This document shows, one piece after another, positions 8,372 through 16,280 of a stretch of DNA of 33,804 nt. This DNA comes from UBA3537 sp964219345. Its GTDB lineage: Bacteria > Bacteroidota > Bacteroidia > Flavobacteriales > Flavobacteriaceae. Both the position numbers and the translations under genes were made by a program. Under the pieces are notes generated by a model. That model ran no database searches. It was given only the letters and a program-made list of their open reading frames with translations, and was not told where the DNA came from. Location of the stretch: assembly GCA_964219345.1 (NCBI GenBank), contig CAXPPN010000022.1:1-33804 (forward strand), given 5' to 3'. Each line of letters begins with the position of its first letter. The stretch's first letter is position 1.

Positions 8372-8560
8372 TTATTTTTTCTCCTTAATATTCAAAACGT
8401 TATACAAACCAAATATGATAGTTGATACTCCAAATACAACTGAAATTAGAGCAAGAGTGGTTTGTTGTTCTTCAATTGCTAGTAATGTAAAACTGAAGGT
8501 TGAGACTATAGTAATTACAAAGAGGTATGTTTTTAGGTTTGTTTTCTTTTTTTGTGCCAT
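8372..8560 (-). CDS. Small two-helix membrane protein, unknown function
   Basis: This is a 62-residue protein with a Lys-rich N-terminus (MAQKKKTNLK), two hydrophobic helices (about 11-29 and 35-54) separated by an acidic turn with EEQQTT, and a basic tail (KEKK). By the positive-inside rule both ends should face the cytoplasm. I do not recognise a named family. A possible weak terminator (8647-8666) separates it from trmD and I see no exact promoter element before it. The clean transmembrane pattern and sensible ATG argue for a real gene, but it is short. Confidence 0.6.
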   Translation of the reverse strand: MAQKKKTNLKTYLFVITIVSTFSFTLLAIEEQQTTLALISVVFGVSTIIFGLYNVLNIKEKK

Positions 8561-8646
8561 AACATTTATTTTTATCTAGTGAATTTTAAGGTTTCATGAT
8601 ATTGTAGAATAGATTTGGGTTATCAATTCTTATTGGTAAAATTAGT

Positions 8647-8666
8647 AAAAAATGAAATTATTCACT
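8647..8666 (-). terminator. Possible weak terminator of trmD
   Basis: On the minus strand a 6-bp stem (AGTGAA with TTCATT, one G-T pair) and 4-base loop are followed by four or more T. It starts 21 bases after the trmD stop. The stem is short and AT-rich, so termination may be leaky. Confidence 0.4.
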
Positions 8667-8686
8667 AACAAATGAGCTGTAAATTT

Positions 8687-9364
8687 TTAGTCGCTCAACA
8701 AATCTGGTCTACGGGATTTGGTACGTTCGAGGGCTTGGGCTTCACGCCATTGTTCTATTTCAGGAAAATTACCACTAAACAATAGCTCAGGGACATCCCA
8801 TCCCTTGTACGATCGTGGTCGGGTATAAATAGGTGGTGCCAAAAGGTTGTCTTGGAAAGAGTCGGTGAGGGCAGAGGTTTCATTGCCTAATACACCAGGA
8901 ATGAGTCGAATAATAGCATCGCATAATACCGCTGCACCCAATTCGCCACCCGAAAGAACATAGTCGCCAATAGAAATTTCTTTGGTAATAAAATGATCGC
9001 GTACACGCTGGTCCACACCTTTATAATGCCCACATAAAATAATCAGATTTCCTTTGAGCGATAATTGATTGGCCATGCTCTGATTTAATACTTCGCCATC
9101 TGGAGTCATATATATGACTTCGTCATAATTCCGTTCTGCTTTTAATTTAGTAATACATTTGTCAATAGGTTCAATAGTCATCACCATTCCTGCACCACCT
9201 CCAAATTGATAGTCATCTACAGACTTATAATTATCGGTAGTGTAGTCTCTAAGGTTGTGAACATATACTTCTACTAAATTGGCTTCTATAGCACGTTTGA
9301 GAATAGAGGCTTCAAATGGGCTTTTGAGCAATTCGGGAACTACACTAATGATGTCGATGCGCAT
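8687..9364 (-). CDS. trmD: tRNA (guanine-N1-)-methyltransferase
   Basis: TrmD methylates G37 next to the anticodon (m1G37) using S-adenosylmethionine and prevents +1 frameshifting. The 225-residue SPOUT-fold protein shows MRIDIISVVPELL at the start, QFGGGAGMVM (about 53-62), and the trefoil-knot SAM-binding segments LCGHYKGVDQR and IGDYVLSGGELG. The C-terminal domain contains RPRSYKGWDVPELL and the terminal ALERTKSRRPDLL. The length is normal for the family. It has a promoter element 19 bases upstream and begins 53 bases after the GAPDH stop, so it may be transcribed alone or by read-through. Confidence 0.96.
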   Translation of the reverse strand: MRIDIISVVPELLKSPFEASILKRAIEANLVEVYVHNLRDYTTDNYKSVDDYQFGGGAGMVMTIEPIDKCITKLKAERNYDEVIYMTPDGEVLNQSMANQLSLKGNLIILCGHYKGVDQRVRDHFITKEISIGDYVLSGGELGAAVLCDAIIRLIPGVLGNETSALTDSFQDNLLAPPIYTRPRSYKGWDVPELLFSGNFPEIEQWREAQALERTKSRRPDLLSD

Positions 9365-9382
9365 AACACATAAATTTGATTA

Positions 9383-9390
9383 CAAATATA
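9383..9390 (-). promoter_or_regulatory. Bacteroidota -7 promoter element for trmD
   Basis: TATATTTG on the minus strand matches TAnnTTTG exactly and ends 18 bases before the trmD ATG, giving a leader of only about 10-14 bases. No convincing -33 TTTG is visible. Confidence 0.55.
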
Positions 9391-9417
9391 AGTGAATTAT
9401 GCTTAGTGTCCTGCTTT

Positions 9418-10866
9418 CTAATAGTAGGTAAATCGTCTAACTTCTGCCATGTATTTTGCTAAACGAATCACTTGTTGGCTGTAGCCATATTCGTTGTCAT
9501 ACCAAATATACAGGACTACATTCTTTCCACTGTCTCGAACAATAGTTGCCTTGCTATCAAAAATTGCTGGCGCACTACTCCCTACAATATCACTAGATAC
9601 CAATTCATCACTCAATTCATATTTTATTTGTTCTACCAAAGGGCCTTCAAGTGCATGTTGTTTGAGAAGATTATTGAGTTTTTGTAATGTTGTTTTCTTG
9701 GATAATTCTAGGTTTAAAATTGCTAAACTTCCATTAGGCACAGGTACTCTAATAGCATTGGACGTGAGTTTACCCTTAAGATTTGGTAGGGCTTTGCTTA
9801 CCGCTTTTCCAGCTCCAGTTTCTGTGATAACCATATTGAGTGCTGCGGCACGACCACGTCGGTATTTTTTGTGCATATTATCCACTAAGTTTTGATCGTT
9901 GGTATAGGCATGAATGGTTTCTAAATGACCATATGCTACACCCAAAGCATCATCCATTACTTTTAGAATAGGCGTTATAGCATTTGTGGTACAAGATGCT
10001 GCTGAAAAAATAGAATGCTCCTTTGGGTTGTGTTCGTTTTGATTGACTCCATAAACAATATTTGGAATCCCATTTCCAGGTGCAGTAAGCAGAACTTTTT
10101 CAATGCCTTTGGCTTGTAAGTGACGCTCAAGTGCTTCTTTTGTTCGAAACGCTCCAGTATTGTCTATCACCAACGCATTTTTAATATCATATGCTGTATA
10201 ATCTATGTCTTCTGGTGCATTACTAGAAATGATATGGACTGTTGTTCCATTAATAATGAGTGCATTTTTTTTAAAATCTGCATGAACAGTGCCAGGAAAT
10301 TCTCCATGAACGGAGTCATTACTCAATAATGTGGCACGCTTTTCTAAGACTTCTTTGGTGACTGCTCCTCGAGTTACAATAGCACGTAGTCGCAATTGAC
10401 TTCCTTTCCCGTTTTTGAGCATCAATTCTCTAGCGACCAAACGACCAATTCGCCCAAAACCATATAAAATAACATCTCTTGGAGTAATGTTTTTCTGTTT
10501 TTTGTATGCTTTTAATTGATTTGAAATAAACGTAAAAACATCATTATGTTCAGGGGCTTTTTTGTGAAATTCATAGGTTAGTTTTCCGATGTCAATTTTT
10601 GATGGAGGAAGGCGTAAATTTTGAATGGCTCTTGCCACTTCAACAGCGTCAAAAATAGAGATTGGCTTATTCACAAATGCACTTGCATAATCGTGAAGTC
10701 GTAAAATTTCATTAACATTTTTGTCGATTAGTTGATTTCTGAAAATAACCAGTTCAATGGCATCATCATACCATAAGTCATTTACAATTTTTATAAATTC
10801 AACAGCCGATTTTCTGCAGTTGGTTTGTAAAGCTATTTCTTTTTCATAGGAGGCATTATTTGACAT
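9418..10866 (-). CDS. gap: Glyceraldehyde-3-phosphate dehydrogenase, long N-terminally extended form
   Basis: This enzyme interconverts glyceraldehyde 3-phosphate and 1,3-bisphosphoglycerate with NAD(P). The product is 482 residues, against about 335 for the usual enzyme. The first 130 residues are an extra helical region, followed by the Rossmann start ILYGFGRIGRLVA (133-145), the active-site SAASCTTN with Cys292, and the C-terminal WYDNEYGYSQQV. This extended form is a known second GAPDH type in Flavobacteriia, but the role of the extension is unclear to me. I chose the ATG at 10866 (MSNNASYEKE): the longer frame from 10911 would place the promoter element at 10898-10905 inside the coding region. 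Whether it works in glycolysis or gluconeogenesis cannot be read here. Confidence 0.93.
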   Translation of the reverse strand: MSNNASYEKEIALQTNCRKSAVEFIKIVNDLWYDDAIELVIFRNQLIDKNVNEILRLHDYASAFVNKPISIFDAVEVARAIQNLRLPPSKIDIGKLTYEFHKKAPEHNDVFTFISNQLKAYKKQKNITPRDVILYGFGRIGRLVARELMLKNGKGSQLRLRAIVTRGAVTKEVLEKRATLLSNDSVHGEFPGTVHADFKKNALIINGTTVHIISSNAPEDIDYTAYDIKNALVIDNTGAFRTKEALERHLQAKGIEKVLLTAPGNGIPNIVYGVNQNEHNPKEHSIFSAASCTTNAITPILKVMDDALGVAYGHLETIHAYTNDQNLVDNMHKKYRRGRAAALNMVITETGAGKAVSKALPNLKGKLTSNAIRVPVPNGSLAILNLELSKKTTLQKLNNLLKQHALEGPLVEQIKYELSDELVSSDIVGSSAPAIFDSKATIVRDSGKNVVLYIWYDNEYGYSQQVIRLAKYMAEVRRFTYY

Positions 10867-10897
10867 AGATCTAAAAATGTTTGTTATAAAATTACTA

Positions 10898-10905
10898 CAA
10901 AAGTA
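10898..10905 (-). promoter_or_regulatory. Bacteroidota -7 promoter element for gap
   Basis: TACTTTTG on the minus strand fits TAnnTTTG and lies about 31 bases before the chosen ATG. A TTTA in the -33 position, with a 20-base spacer, is one base off consensus. Confidence 0.55.
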
Positions 10906-10942
10906 TAACAACTATAACGTTTTCGTAAATAGTATTTAAAAA

Positions 10943-10974
10943 AAAAATCACCCATAAATAAATGAGTGATTTTT
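10943..10974 (-). terminator. Rho-independent terminator of degP
   Basis: A 9-bp stem (AAAAATCAC with GTGATTTTT), extended by CAT/ATG after a mismatch, is followed on the minus strand by a T-rich stretch. It starts 20 bases after the DegP stop and upstream of the gap promoter. Confidence 0.8.
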
Positions 10975-10994
10975 ATAGATCATAAGTCTTTAAT

Positions 10995-12392
10995 TTATCT
11001 AAAGCGATATGCCATTTTTTCTCCGTTATTTTTGATGAGTGTCAGTCGTAATACCCTATTAGAGTACTCCCTTAAGGCCTTTTTTACATCCGAAATAGAG
11101 TTGACTTTAATATCGTTTATAGCAACAATTAGACTTCCTTCATCAACACCATCGGCAACCCAGTCTTCTTTGTTGTAAGTCGATAATTCTTGCAACAACA
11201 AACCATACTCACTATCTCTTGCTTTTAGTTCTGATGGACTAAGCTCTTTCAATGTTCCAATAATTGGTACGTCTATGGTTGTTAATCTTTCAAGGGTAAC
11301 GTTTACAATTTTGATTTCATCATCTCTTTTCAATGTAACTTCTACTATGTCATCAGGACTTTTTGTGTTTAAAAACCCCCGTAAATCAGAAAATTTTGAA
11401 ATTTTTACACCATTGATGCTCTTAATAATATCACCTTGTTGAATACCAGAAATTTCGGCTCCACTATTTTTTTGAACATCGCTAACATAAAATCCTTCTG
11501 TTTCGTCAATTCCAAATTCTTCAGAATTTTTACTATTGAGTTCCTGGCCAATGACACCCAAAATACCATTTTGAACATTTCCATATTCCATAATATCACT
11601 TACAACTTTTCGAGCTATATTACTTGGAACAGCAAAAGAATAGCCAATATATGATCCCGTTTGAGAAGAAATTGCCGTATTGATTCCTATAAGATCTCCG
11701 TGAATATTTACTAATGCTCCACCAGAATTTCCAGGATTTACCGCAGCATCTGTTTGAATAAACGATTGTGTGTTTCTACCAGATAAATCTCTAGATTTTG
11801 CACTAATAATTCCAGCGGTCACTGTTGAGGTTAGATTAAAAGGATTACCAACGGCTAAAACCCATTCTCCAACTCTTGTACTATTACTGTCACCAAAAGT
11901 GGTATAACTAAGTTCTGTATTTGCTTCAATTTTTAATAATGCAATATCTGTTGAAGGGTCTGTTCCTACAAGCTCAGCTTCGAAAATTTTATTGTCATTG
12001 GTTGTCACTTCTATAGATTGAGCACCATCAATCACATGATTATTAGTAATGATATAACCATCTGGAGAAATGATTACTCCAGAACCCGTACCAATTTGTT
12101 CACGACTTTGTGGACGACCAAAAAATAAATCTTCAAAAGAGGTATATCCTCTGCTTATTGTTGTGTTCTTCACATGAACCACGGCATTTAATGTTTTTTC
12201 TGCAGCTGTTGTAAAATCTACATTGGTTCCTCCATTTGCTGTTGGAGAATAGTTAACCGCTTGAATAAAAGGAGAGTCAGATGACCTGATTTCTGTTTGA
12301 ATTTTGTTTTTTGGCTGTAATTGGGTGTAGACGCCAAGGGTCATTGCACCACCAAGAGCCGATACTGCTAATAAAGTGAATAGTTTTTTCAT
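10995..12392 (-). CDS. degP: DegP/HtrA-family periplasmic serine protease
   Basis: This is an envelope quality-control protease/chaperone that degrades misfolded exported proteins. The 465-residue product has an N-terminal signal or anchor (about 5-22, MKKLFTLLAV start). The trypsin-like domain has His119 in TNNHVIDGA, Asp149 in DPSTDIALLK and Ser223 in NPGNSGGALVN, a complete triad. A first PDZ domain (about 275-360) includes GIQQGDIIKSINGVKI; a second (about 385-465) is less regular, with EGSLIVAINDIKVNS. A flexible segment before the protease core (about 26-65) is rich in Ser, Thr and Asn. It is divergent from dapF with a 129-base intergenic region between, and has its own terminator. Whether it is DegP-, DegQ- or DegS-like is not decidable; the two PDZ domains favour DegP/DegQ. 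Confidence 0.93.
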   Translation of the reverse strand: MKKLFTLLAVSALGGAMTLGVYTQLQPKNKIQTEIRSSDSPFIQAVNYSPTANGGTNVDFTTAAEKTLNAVVHVKNTTISRGYTSFEDLFFGRPQSREQIGTGSGVIISPDGYIITNNHVIDGAQSIEVTTNDNKIFEAELVGTDPSTDIALLKIEANTELSYTTFGDSNSTRVGEWVLAVGNPFNLTSTVTAGIISAKSRDLSGRNTQSFIQTDAAVNPGNSGGALVNIHGDLIGINTAISSQTGSYIGYSFAVPSNIARKVVSDIMEYGNVQNGILGVIGQELNSKNSEEFGIDETEGFYVSDVQKNSGAEISGIQQGDIIKSINGVKISKFSDLRGFLNTKSPDDIVEVTLKRDDEIKIVNVTLERLTTIDVPIIGTLKELSPSELKARDSEYGLLLQELSTYNKEDWVADGVDEGSLIVAINDIKVNSISDVKKALREYSNRVLRLTLIKNNGEKMAYRFR

Positions 12393-12505
12393 GATCTTGA
12401 TGTTTTAATTCTTAAATAAACATAACTTAAAATTAATTTTTTTATTGAGTGTTACATAAAAATTTAACGCTCTTTTAACAGTGAAAAGTTCCATATAAAT
12501 ATTCA

Positions 12506-12513
12506 TATATTTG
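12506..12513 (+). promoter_or_regulatory. Bacteroidota -7 promoter element for dapF
   Basis: TATATTTG matches TAnnTTTG and ends only 8 bases before the dapF ATG, so the mRNA would be leaderless or nearly so. There is no TTTG at the expected -33 distance. Confidence 0.55.
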
Positions 12514-12521
12514 CAAGGAAT

Positions 12522-13307
12522 ATGACACTAAAGTTTTACAAATATCAAGCCACTGGAAATGATTTTGTGATGATTGATAATCGTACACAAATCTTTAACA
12601 AAAATAATACCAAACTTGTTGCACAACTCTGCGACCGCCGTTTTGGCATTGGTGCCGATGGACTAATTCTGTTAGAGAACACTCCAAACTATGATTTTAG
12701 AATGGTGTATTTTAATGCGGATGGTAATGAAAGTACCATGTGTGGCAATGGTGGACGATGCATTGTTGCTTTTGCCAAACAACTTGGAATTGTTGAACAA
12801 CACACAACGTTTTTGGCAATAGATGGCCCTCACGATGCGCGTATTGAGGGAATAAATATTTATCTTAAAATGCAATCTGTAAACGAAATTCATATTCAAC
12901 AAGACTACACAACTTTGGATACTGGCTCACCACACTATGTGACTTTGAAATCGGATATTGATACATTGGATGTTAAAACTGAAGGAAAGAAAATTCGTTG
13001 TAGTTCTCTTTTTTTAGACGAAGGAATTAATGTCAACTTTTTAAAGCAAATTCATCAGAACACATTTGCTATTCGTACTTATGAACGTGGAGTAGAAGAT
13101 GAAACCTTGTCTTGTGGTACTGGAGCAACAGCTGCTGCTATAGCAATGCATCATGCTAAACAAACGGATTCAGAAAAAGTTATTCTTGAGACAAGAGGAG
13201 GTCAACTTCAGGTTACTTTTAATTTTGATGGTAAAATTTATTATAATGTGTGGCTATCTGGTTCAGCAACATCAGTTTTTGAAGGTATAATATCAACCAC
13301 AAATTAA
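12522..13307 (+). CDS. dapF: Diaminopimelate epimerase
   Basis: DapF converts LL- to meso-diaminopimelate, the precursor of lysine and of the peptidoglycan stem peptide. The cofactor-free two-thiol mechanism is supported by Cys74 in MCGNGGRC and Cys198 in SCGTGATAAA. The N-terminal FYKYQATGNDFVMID and FGIGADG segments are also diagnostic. At 261 residues it is slightly shorter than the E. coli enzyme (274). It begins almost on top of its promoter element and is followed 3 bases later by mltG, so the two are co-transcribed. dapA of the same pathway lies about 14 kb away in this window. Confidence 0.97.
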   Translation: MTLKFYKYQATGNDFVMIDNRTQIFNKNNTKLVAQLCDRRFGIGADGLILLENTPNYDFRMVYFNADGNESTMCGNGGRCIVAFAKQLGIVEQHTTFLAIDGPHDARIEGINIYLKMQSVNEIHIQQDYTTLDTGSPHYVTLKSDIDTLDVKTEGKKIRCSSLFLDEGINVNFLKQIHQNTFAIRTYERGVEDETLSCGTGATAAAIAMHHAKQTDSEKVILETRGGQLQVTFNFDGKIYYNVWLSGSATSVFEGIISTTN

Positions 13308-13310
13308 ACA

Positions 13311-14354
13311 ATGAATATTAAAAAAATTGCCATTTCCCTTGTTATGTTTGGCCTTGTGGCTATTGCATGTTTTTCTTATTATATATATTCCATTATGTTA
13401 GTTTCCAATACGGCATTTAATGGGAAAGAGGCTTATGTTTTTGTTTCAACCGGAGCGAGTTATCAAGAGGTTAGATTAGATTTAGAACCTTTGCTAAAGA
13501 ATATTGAAAAATTTGACATACTTGCTCAACAAAAAAAGTATACAACAAATGTGAAACCCGGGCGCTATCGCATCGCAAATGGCATGACCAACAATGATAT
13601 TATAAACTCCATTAGAAGTCAAAATATCCCTATCAAAATTACTTTTAACAATCAGCACAGTCTAGAAGTCTTGGCCAAAAGAATTTCAAATCAAATTGAA
13701 CCCGATAGCTTATCTCTTATTCAAGCCTTTACAGATGAAGAGTTTTTAAAAGACCACGGATTCACTTCTGAAACTGCTCTTGCTATGTATTTACCCAATA
13801 GTTATGAGTTTTTTTGGAATACTTCTCCAGAAAAATTTAGAGCAAAAATGCTTAAATCTTATCGTAATTTTTGGAATATAAAACGTCAAGATAAAGCAAA
13901 AAATATGGGCTTATCGCCAACAGAAGTTGCAATTCTTGCAGCTATCGTTCAGGAGGAATCTAAGCAAAAAAGTGAACAAAAACGTGTAGCTGGGGTATAT
14001 GTAAATAGATTAAAAAATGGGTGGCCATTGCAAGCCGACCCCACCTTAAAATTTGCAGCCTACAAATTGCCAGAGTACAAAAATAAAACCATTAAGCGTG
14101 TTCTCAATAAACACAAAGCAATAAAATCGCCATACAATACTTATCTGTATAAGGGGCTACCTCCAGGACTTATTGCTATGCCCGATTTGGTCGCTATAGA
14201 TGCTGTTTTAAATTATGAACAGCATAAATTTTTCTATTTTGCTGCAGATAGAAACCGCCCAGGCTTCCACAAGTTTGTAGAGTCACTTTCTGATCACAAT
14301 AAAAATGCACGTTCCTATCATAATTATTTAAACGAAAAAGGCGTTAAAAACTAA
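13311..14354 (+). CDS. mltG: Endolytic peptidoglycan transglycosylase MltG
   Basis: MltG is an inner-membrane enzyme that cuts nascent glycan strands inside the chain and helps set their final length. The 347-residue protein has one N-terminal membrane anchor (about 7-30), a LysM-like region (about 40-110), and the YceG/MltG domain. The catalytic region AAIVQEESKQ aligns with the E. coli segment holding Glu218, making Glu216 the likely acid. LQADPTLKF and the YNTYLYKGLPPGLI segment are typical. The gene is 3 bases after dapF, a coupling of DAP supply with wall processing. Confidence 0.95.
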   Translation: MNIKKIAISLVMFGLVAIACFSYYIYSIMLVSNTAFNGKEAYVFVSTGASYQEVRLDLEPLLKNIEKFDILAQQKKYTTNVKPGRYRIANGMTNNDIINSIRSQNIPIKITFNNQHSLEVLAKRISNQIEPDSLSLIQAFTDEEFLKDHGFTSETALAMYLPNSYEFFWNTSPEKFRAKMLKSYRNFWNIKRQDKAKNMGLSPTEVAILAAIVQEESKQKSEQKRVAGVYVNRLKNGWPLQADPTLKFAAYKLPEYKNKTIKRVLNKHKAIKSPYNTYLYKGLPPGLIAMPDLVAIDAVLNYEQHKFFYFAADRNRPGFHKFVESLSDHNKNARSYHNYLNEKGVKN

Positions 14355-14361
14355 CGTAATC

Positions 14362-14390
14362 TACTGATTTTCAGTATCTTTTATTTTTTC
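14362..14390 (+). terminator. Possible weak terminator after mltG
   Basis: A 6-bp stem (TACTGA with TCAGTA, 3-base loop) is followed by a T-rich run. It starts 7 bases after the mltG stop. The short stem makes this tentative, but a fresh promoter element follows at 14392. Confidence 0.45.
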
Positions 14391-14391
14391 G

Positions 14392-14399
14392 TACCTTTG
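14392..14399 (+). promoter_or_regulatory. Bacteroidota -7 promoter element for the lysozyme-fold gene
   Basis: TACCTTTG matches TAnnTTTG exactly and lies 41 bases before the ATG at 14441. No TTTG -33 box is seen, but the possible terminator just upstream supports an independent transcript. Confidence 0.6.
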
Positions 14400-14440
14400 C
14401 ACTGTTTTTTAAAAATAGCTTTTGCTTAAAATTAAAAACA

Positions 14441-15097
14441 ATGAAAACGATTAAACATATTTTGCCCCTTACACTAACTGTTGTTATATGTTTTGTGTTT
14501 CTTGGAGCGACATCATTTCCTGATAACGAAATGATATCCTCAGAAAACACCTCTATTATTACTTTTAACTACAATTTGCCATCATATATTCCAGTTGAAA
14601 CGACAAAAGAATTTAATGTAGAAAATTATATTTTTTTAGACCGTTCTTATGTTGGTTTTAAAGAGGCCATAGCATTTAAAGAATCTCAAGGTCAATACAC
14701 TATTGTTAATTCTTTGGGATATTTAGGAAAATACCAGTTTGGAGCTTCAACCTTAAAACTTATAGGAATTTATAATCCTTCAGAGTTTTTGAATAATCCA
14801 AAACTGCAAGAAAAAGCTTTTTTAGCCAATGCTAAGCGAAACAAATGGGTTTTAAGAAGAGATATCAAACGTTTTGTTGGACACAAAGTCAATGGTACTG
14901 TAGTCACAGAATCAGGTATTTTGGCTGCTGCACATTTGGCTGGTCCGGGTAATGTAAAACGCTATTTGAGAAGCTATGGCGCCATTGGATTTACGGATGC
15001 TTTTGGTACAGAAATTGAATCTTATATACGTAATTTTTCTTCTTACGACACTTCATTTATAGTACCTAATCGCCGTCCAAAAGCAAAGCTTTTATAG
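14441..15097 (+). CDS. Exported lysozyme-fold (lytic transglycosylase-like) protein
   Basis: This 218-residue exported protein has an N-terminal hydrophobic segment (about 8-25) and then a short linker. The domain at about 68-205 resembles the lysozyme/transglycosylase fold: Glu81 in FKESQGQY is in the position of a catalytic acid, followed by GYLGKYQFG (93-101) and AAAHLAGPGNV, as in Slt-type enzymes. Relatives in Flavobacteriaceae are often labelled peptidoglycan-binding or LysM proteins, but I see no LysM repeat here. Cleavage of glycan strands is inferred, not proven. It follows mltG on the same strand with its own promoter and ends 10 bases from the convergent methylase gene. Confidence 0.8.
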   Translation: MKTIKHILPLTLTVVICFVFLGATSFPDNEMISSENTSIITFNYNLPSYIPVETTKEFNVENYIFLDRSYVGFKEAIAFKESQGQYTIVNSLGYLGKYQFGASTLKLIGIYNPSEFLNNPKLQEKAFLANAKRNKWVLRRDIKRFVGHKVNGTVVTESGILAAAHLAGPGNVKRYLRSYGAIGFTDAFGTEIESYIRNFSSYDTSFIVPNRRPKAKLL

Positions 15098-15107
15098 AAA
15101 ATTATTT

Positions 15108-15815
15108 TTAGTCTTTTTGTATAATAAATAGAGTTGGTCTTTTGTGGAACTCTATTTTTGTAGTTTTCCACTGCGAAACTTTTTGTGTTTTGATATACTC
15201 TGTTTGAAGTGTCAAATCAATAGCCAAACAAATACGTGTGTTTTGGTGTAAAATCCCACACATATCTTCAAGTAGTTTTTGGTTACGATAAGGGGTTTCA
15301 ATAAACAATTGCGCTTGTTGTTCCTCAAAAGAACGTTTTTCCAATTGTTTTAATTTTATTTTTCGCTCATTTTTATCAATTGGAAGATATCCGTTGAAAG
15401 CAAAATTTTGGCCATTCATTCCAGAGCTCATCATGGCTAATAAAATAGAAGAAGGCCCTACCAAAGGAACCACTTTAATAGAATTTTGATGTGCCAAACG
15501 TACAACTTCTGCACCTGGATCAGCCACTCCTGGACATCCTGCATCAGAAATAAGTCCTACAGAAATACCTTGTTTGCAGGGCTGTAGATAGGCTGGTATT
15601 TCAGAGGGCGCAGTAAATTTATTTAATGGGAATAATCTTAATTCTGATTGAGGTTTTGATGCGCTCACAGATTTGATAAATCGTCTGGCAGATTTTTCGT
15701 TCTCTACAATATAAATATCAACTTCTTCAATGATTTTTTTTATTGAAATAGGCATTGTTTCCAATGGTGCTACATCGCCTAATGTATTGGGAATCAGGTA
15801 TAATTTTCCACTCAT
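15108..15815 (-). CDS. RsmI-like SAM-dependent methyltransferase (tetrapyrrole methylase fold)
   Basis: This 235-residue protein belongs to the tetrapyrrole methylase superfamily and is closest to RsmI, which 2'-O-methylates C1402 of 16S rRNA. Visible segments are MSGKLYLIPNTLGD, GLISDAGCPGVADPGAEVV, PLVGPSSILLAMMSSG and IETPYRNQKLLED. The usual RsmI N-terminus reads LYLVATPIGN; here it is LYLIPNTLGD, so this is the divergent Bacteroidota branch and the rRNA target is less certain. The start overlaps the phosphatase stop by 4 bases (ATGA), showing translational coupling within the dnaA operon. Confidence 0.85.
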   Translation of the reverse strand: MSGKLYLIPNTLGDVAPLETMPISIKKIIEEVDIYIVENEKSARRFIKSVSASKPQSELRLFPLNKFTAPSEIPAYLQPCKQGISVGLISDAGCPGVADPGAEVVRLAHQNSIKVVPLVGPSSILLAMMSSGMNGQNFAFNGYLPIDKNERKIKLKQLEKRSFEEQQAQLFIETPYRNQKLLEDMCGILHQNTRICLAIDLTLQTEYIKTQKVSQWKTTKIEFHKRPTLFIIQKD

Positions 15816-16270
15816 TGTTCAGACATTAATTGATTGCTATGAAATGTACAGGCTTCTTCGAGTAAATTGTATACATGATCAAAACCATTTTTTCCACCAT
15901 AATAGGGGTCTGGTACTTCTTCTTTTTCTGAATTTGGATAATTCAAAATGAGTTTTACCTTTTGGCGTTCATCCTCATTTTGTACATGTCGAATAACATC
16001 ACGATAATTTGCCTTATCCATTACAAAAATAACATCAAACTCTTCTAGATCATAAGTCCTAAATGGTCTTGATTTTTGTTGTGAAATGTCTAAACCATTT
16101 TTTTGAGCGACTTCAATGGAGCGTGGATCGGGAGCATTGCCAGAATGAAATCCACTTGTTCCAGCAGAGTCTATAAAAAAATGAGTACTTGAAAGTTTTG
16201 ACCTCATAATTCCTTCGGCCAAAGGAGATCGGCAGATATTCCCTAAGCAAACCATTAGAATTTTGGTCAT
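15812..16270 (-). CDS. Low-molecular-weight protein-tyrosine phosphatase
   Basis: This cytoplasmic 152-residue phosphatase has the P-loop signature CLGNICRS at the N-terminus (Cys8, Arg14 in CX5R) and the general-acid loop DPYYGG with Asp121, so all catalytic residues are intact. In bacteria such enzymes dephosphorylate BY-kinases or arginine-phosphorylated proteins; no kinase or capsule genes are nearby, so the target is unknown. It lies between dnaA (10-base gap) and the methylase (4-base overlap), an arrangement I recall as common in Flavobacteriaceae. Confidence 0.93.
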   Translation of the reverse strand: MTKILMVCLGNICRSPLAEGIMRSKLSSTHFFIDSAGTSGFHSGNAPDPRSIEVAQKNGLDISQQKSRPFRTYDLEEFDVIFVMDKANYRDVIRHVQNEDERQKVKLILNYPNSEKEEVPDPYYGGKNGFDHVYNLLEEACTFHSNQLMSEQ

Positions 16271-16280
16271 AAATTGTGAT

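Noticed and set aside
10867..10911. 15-codon extension of GAPDH
   Set aside because: It contains the TACTTTTG promoter element, and MSNNASYEKE is a better start.
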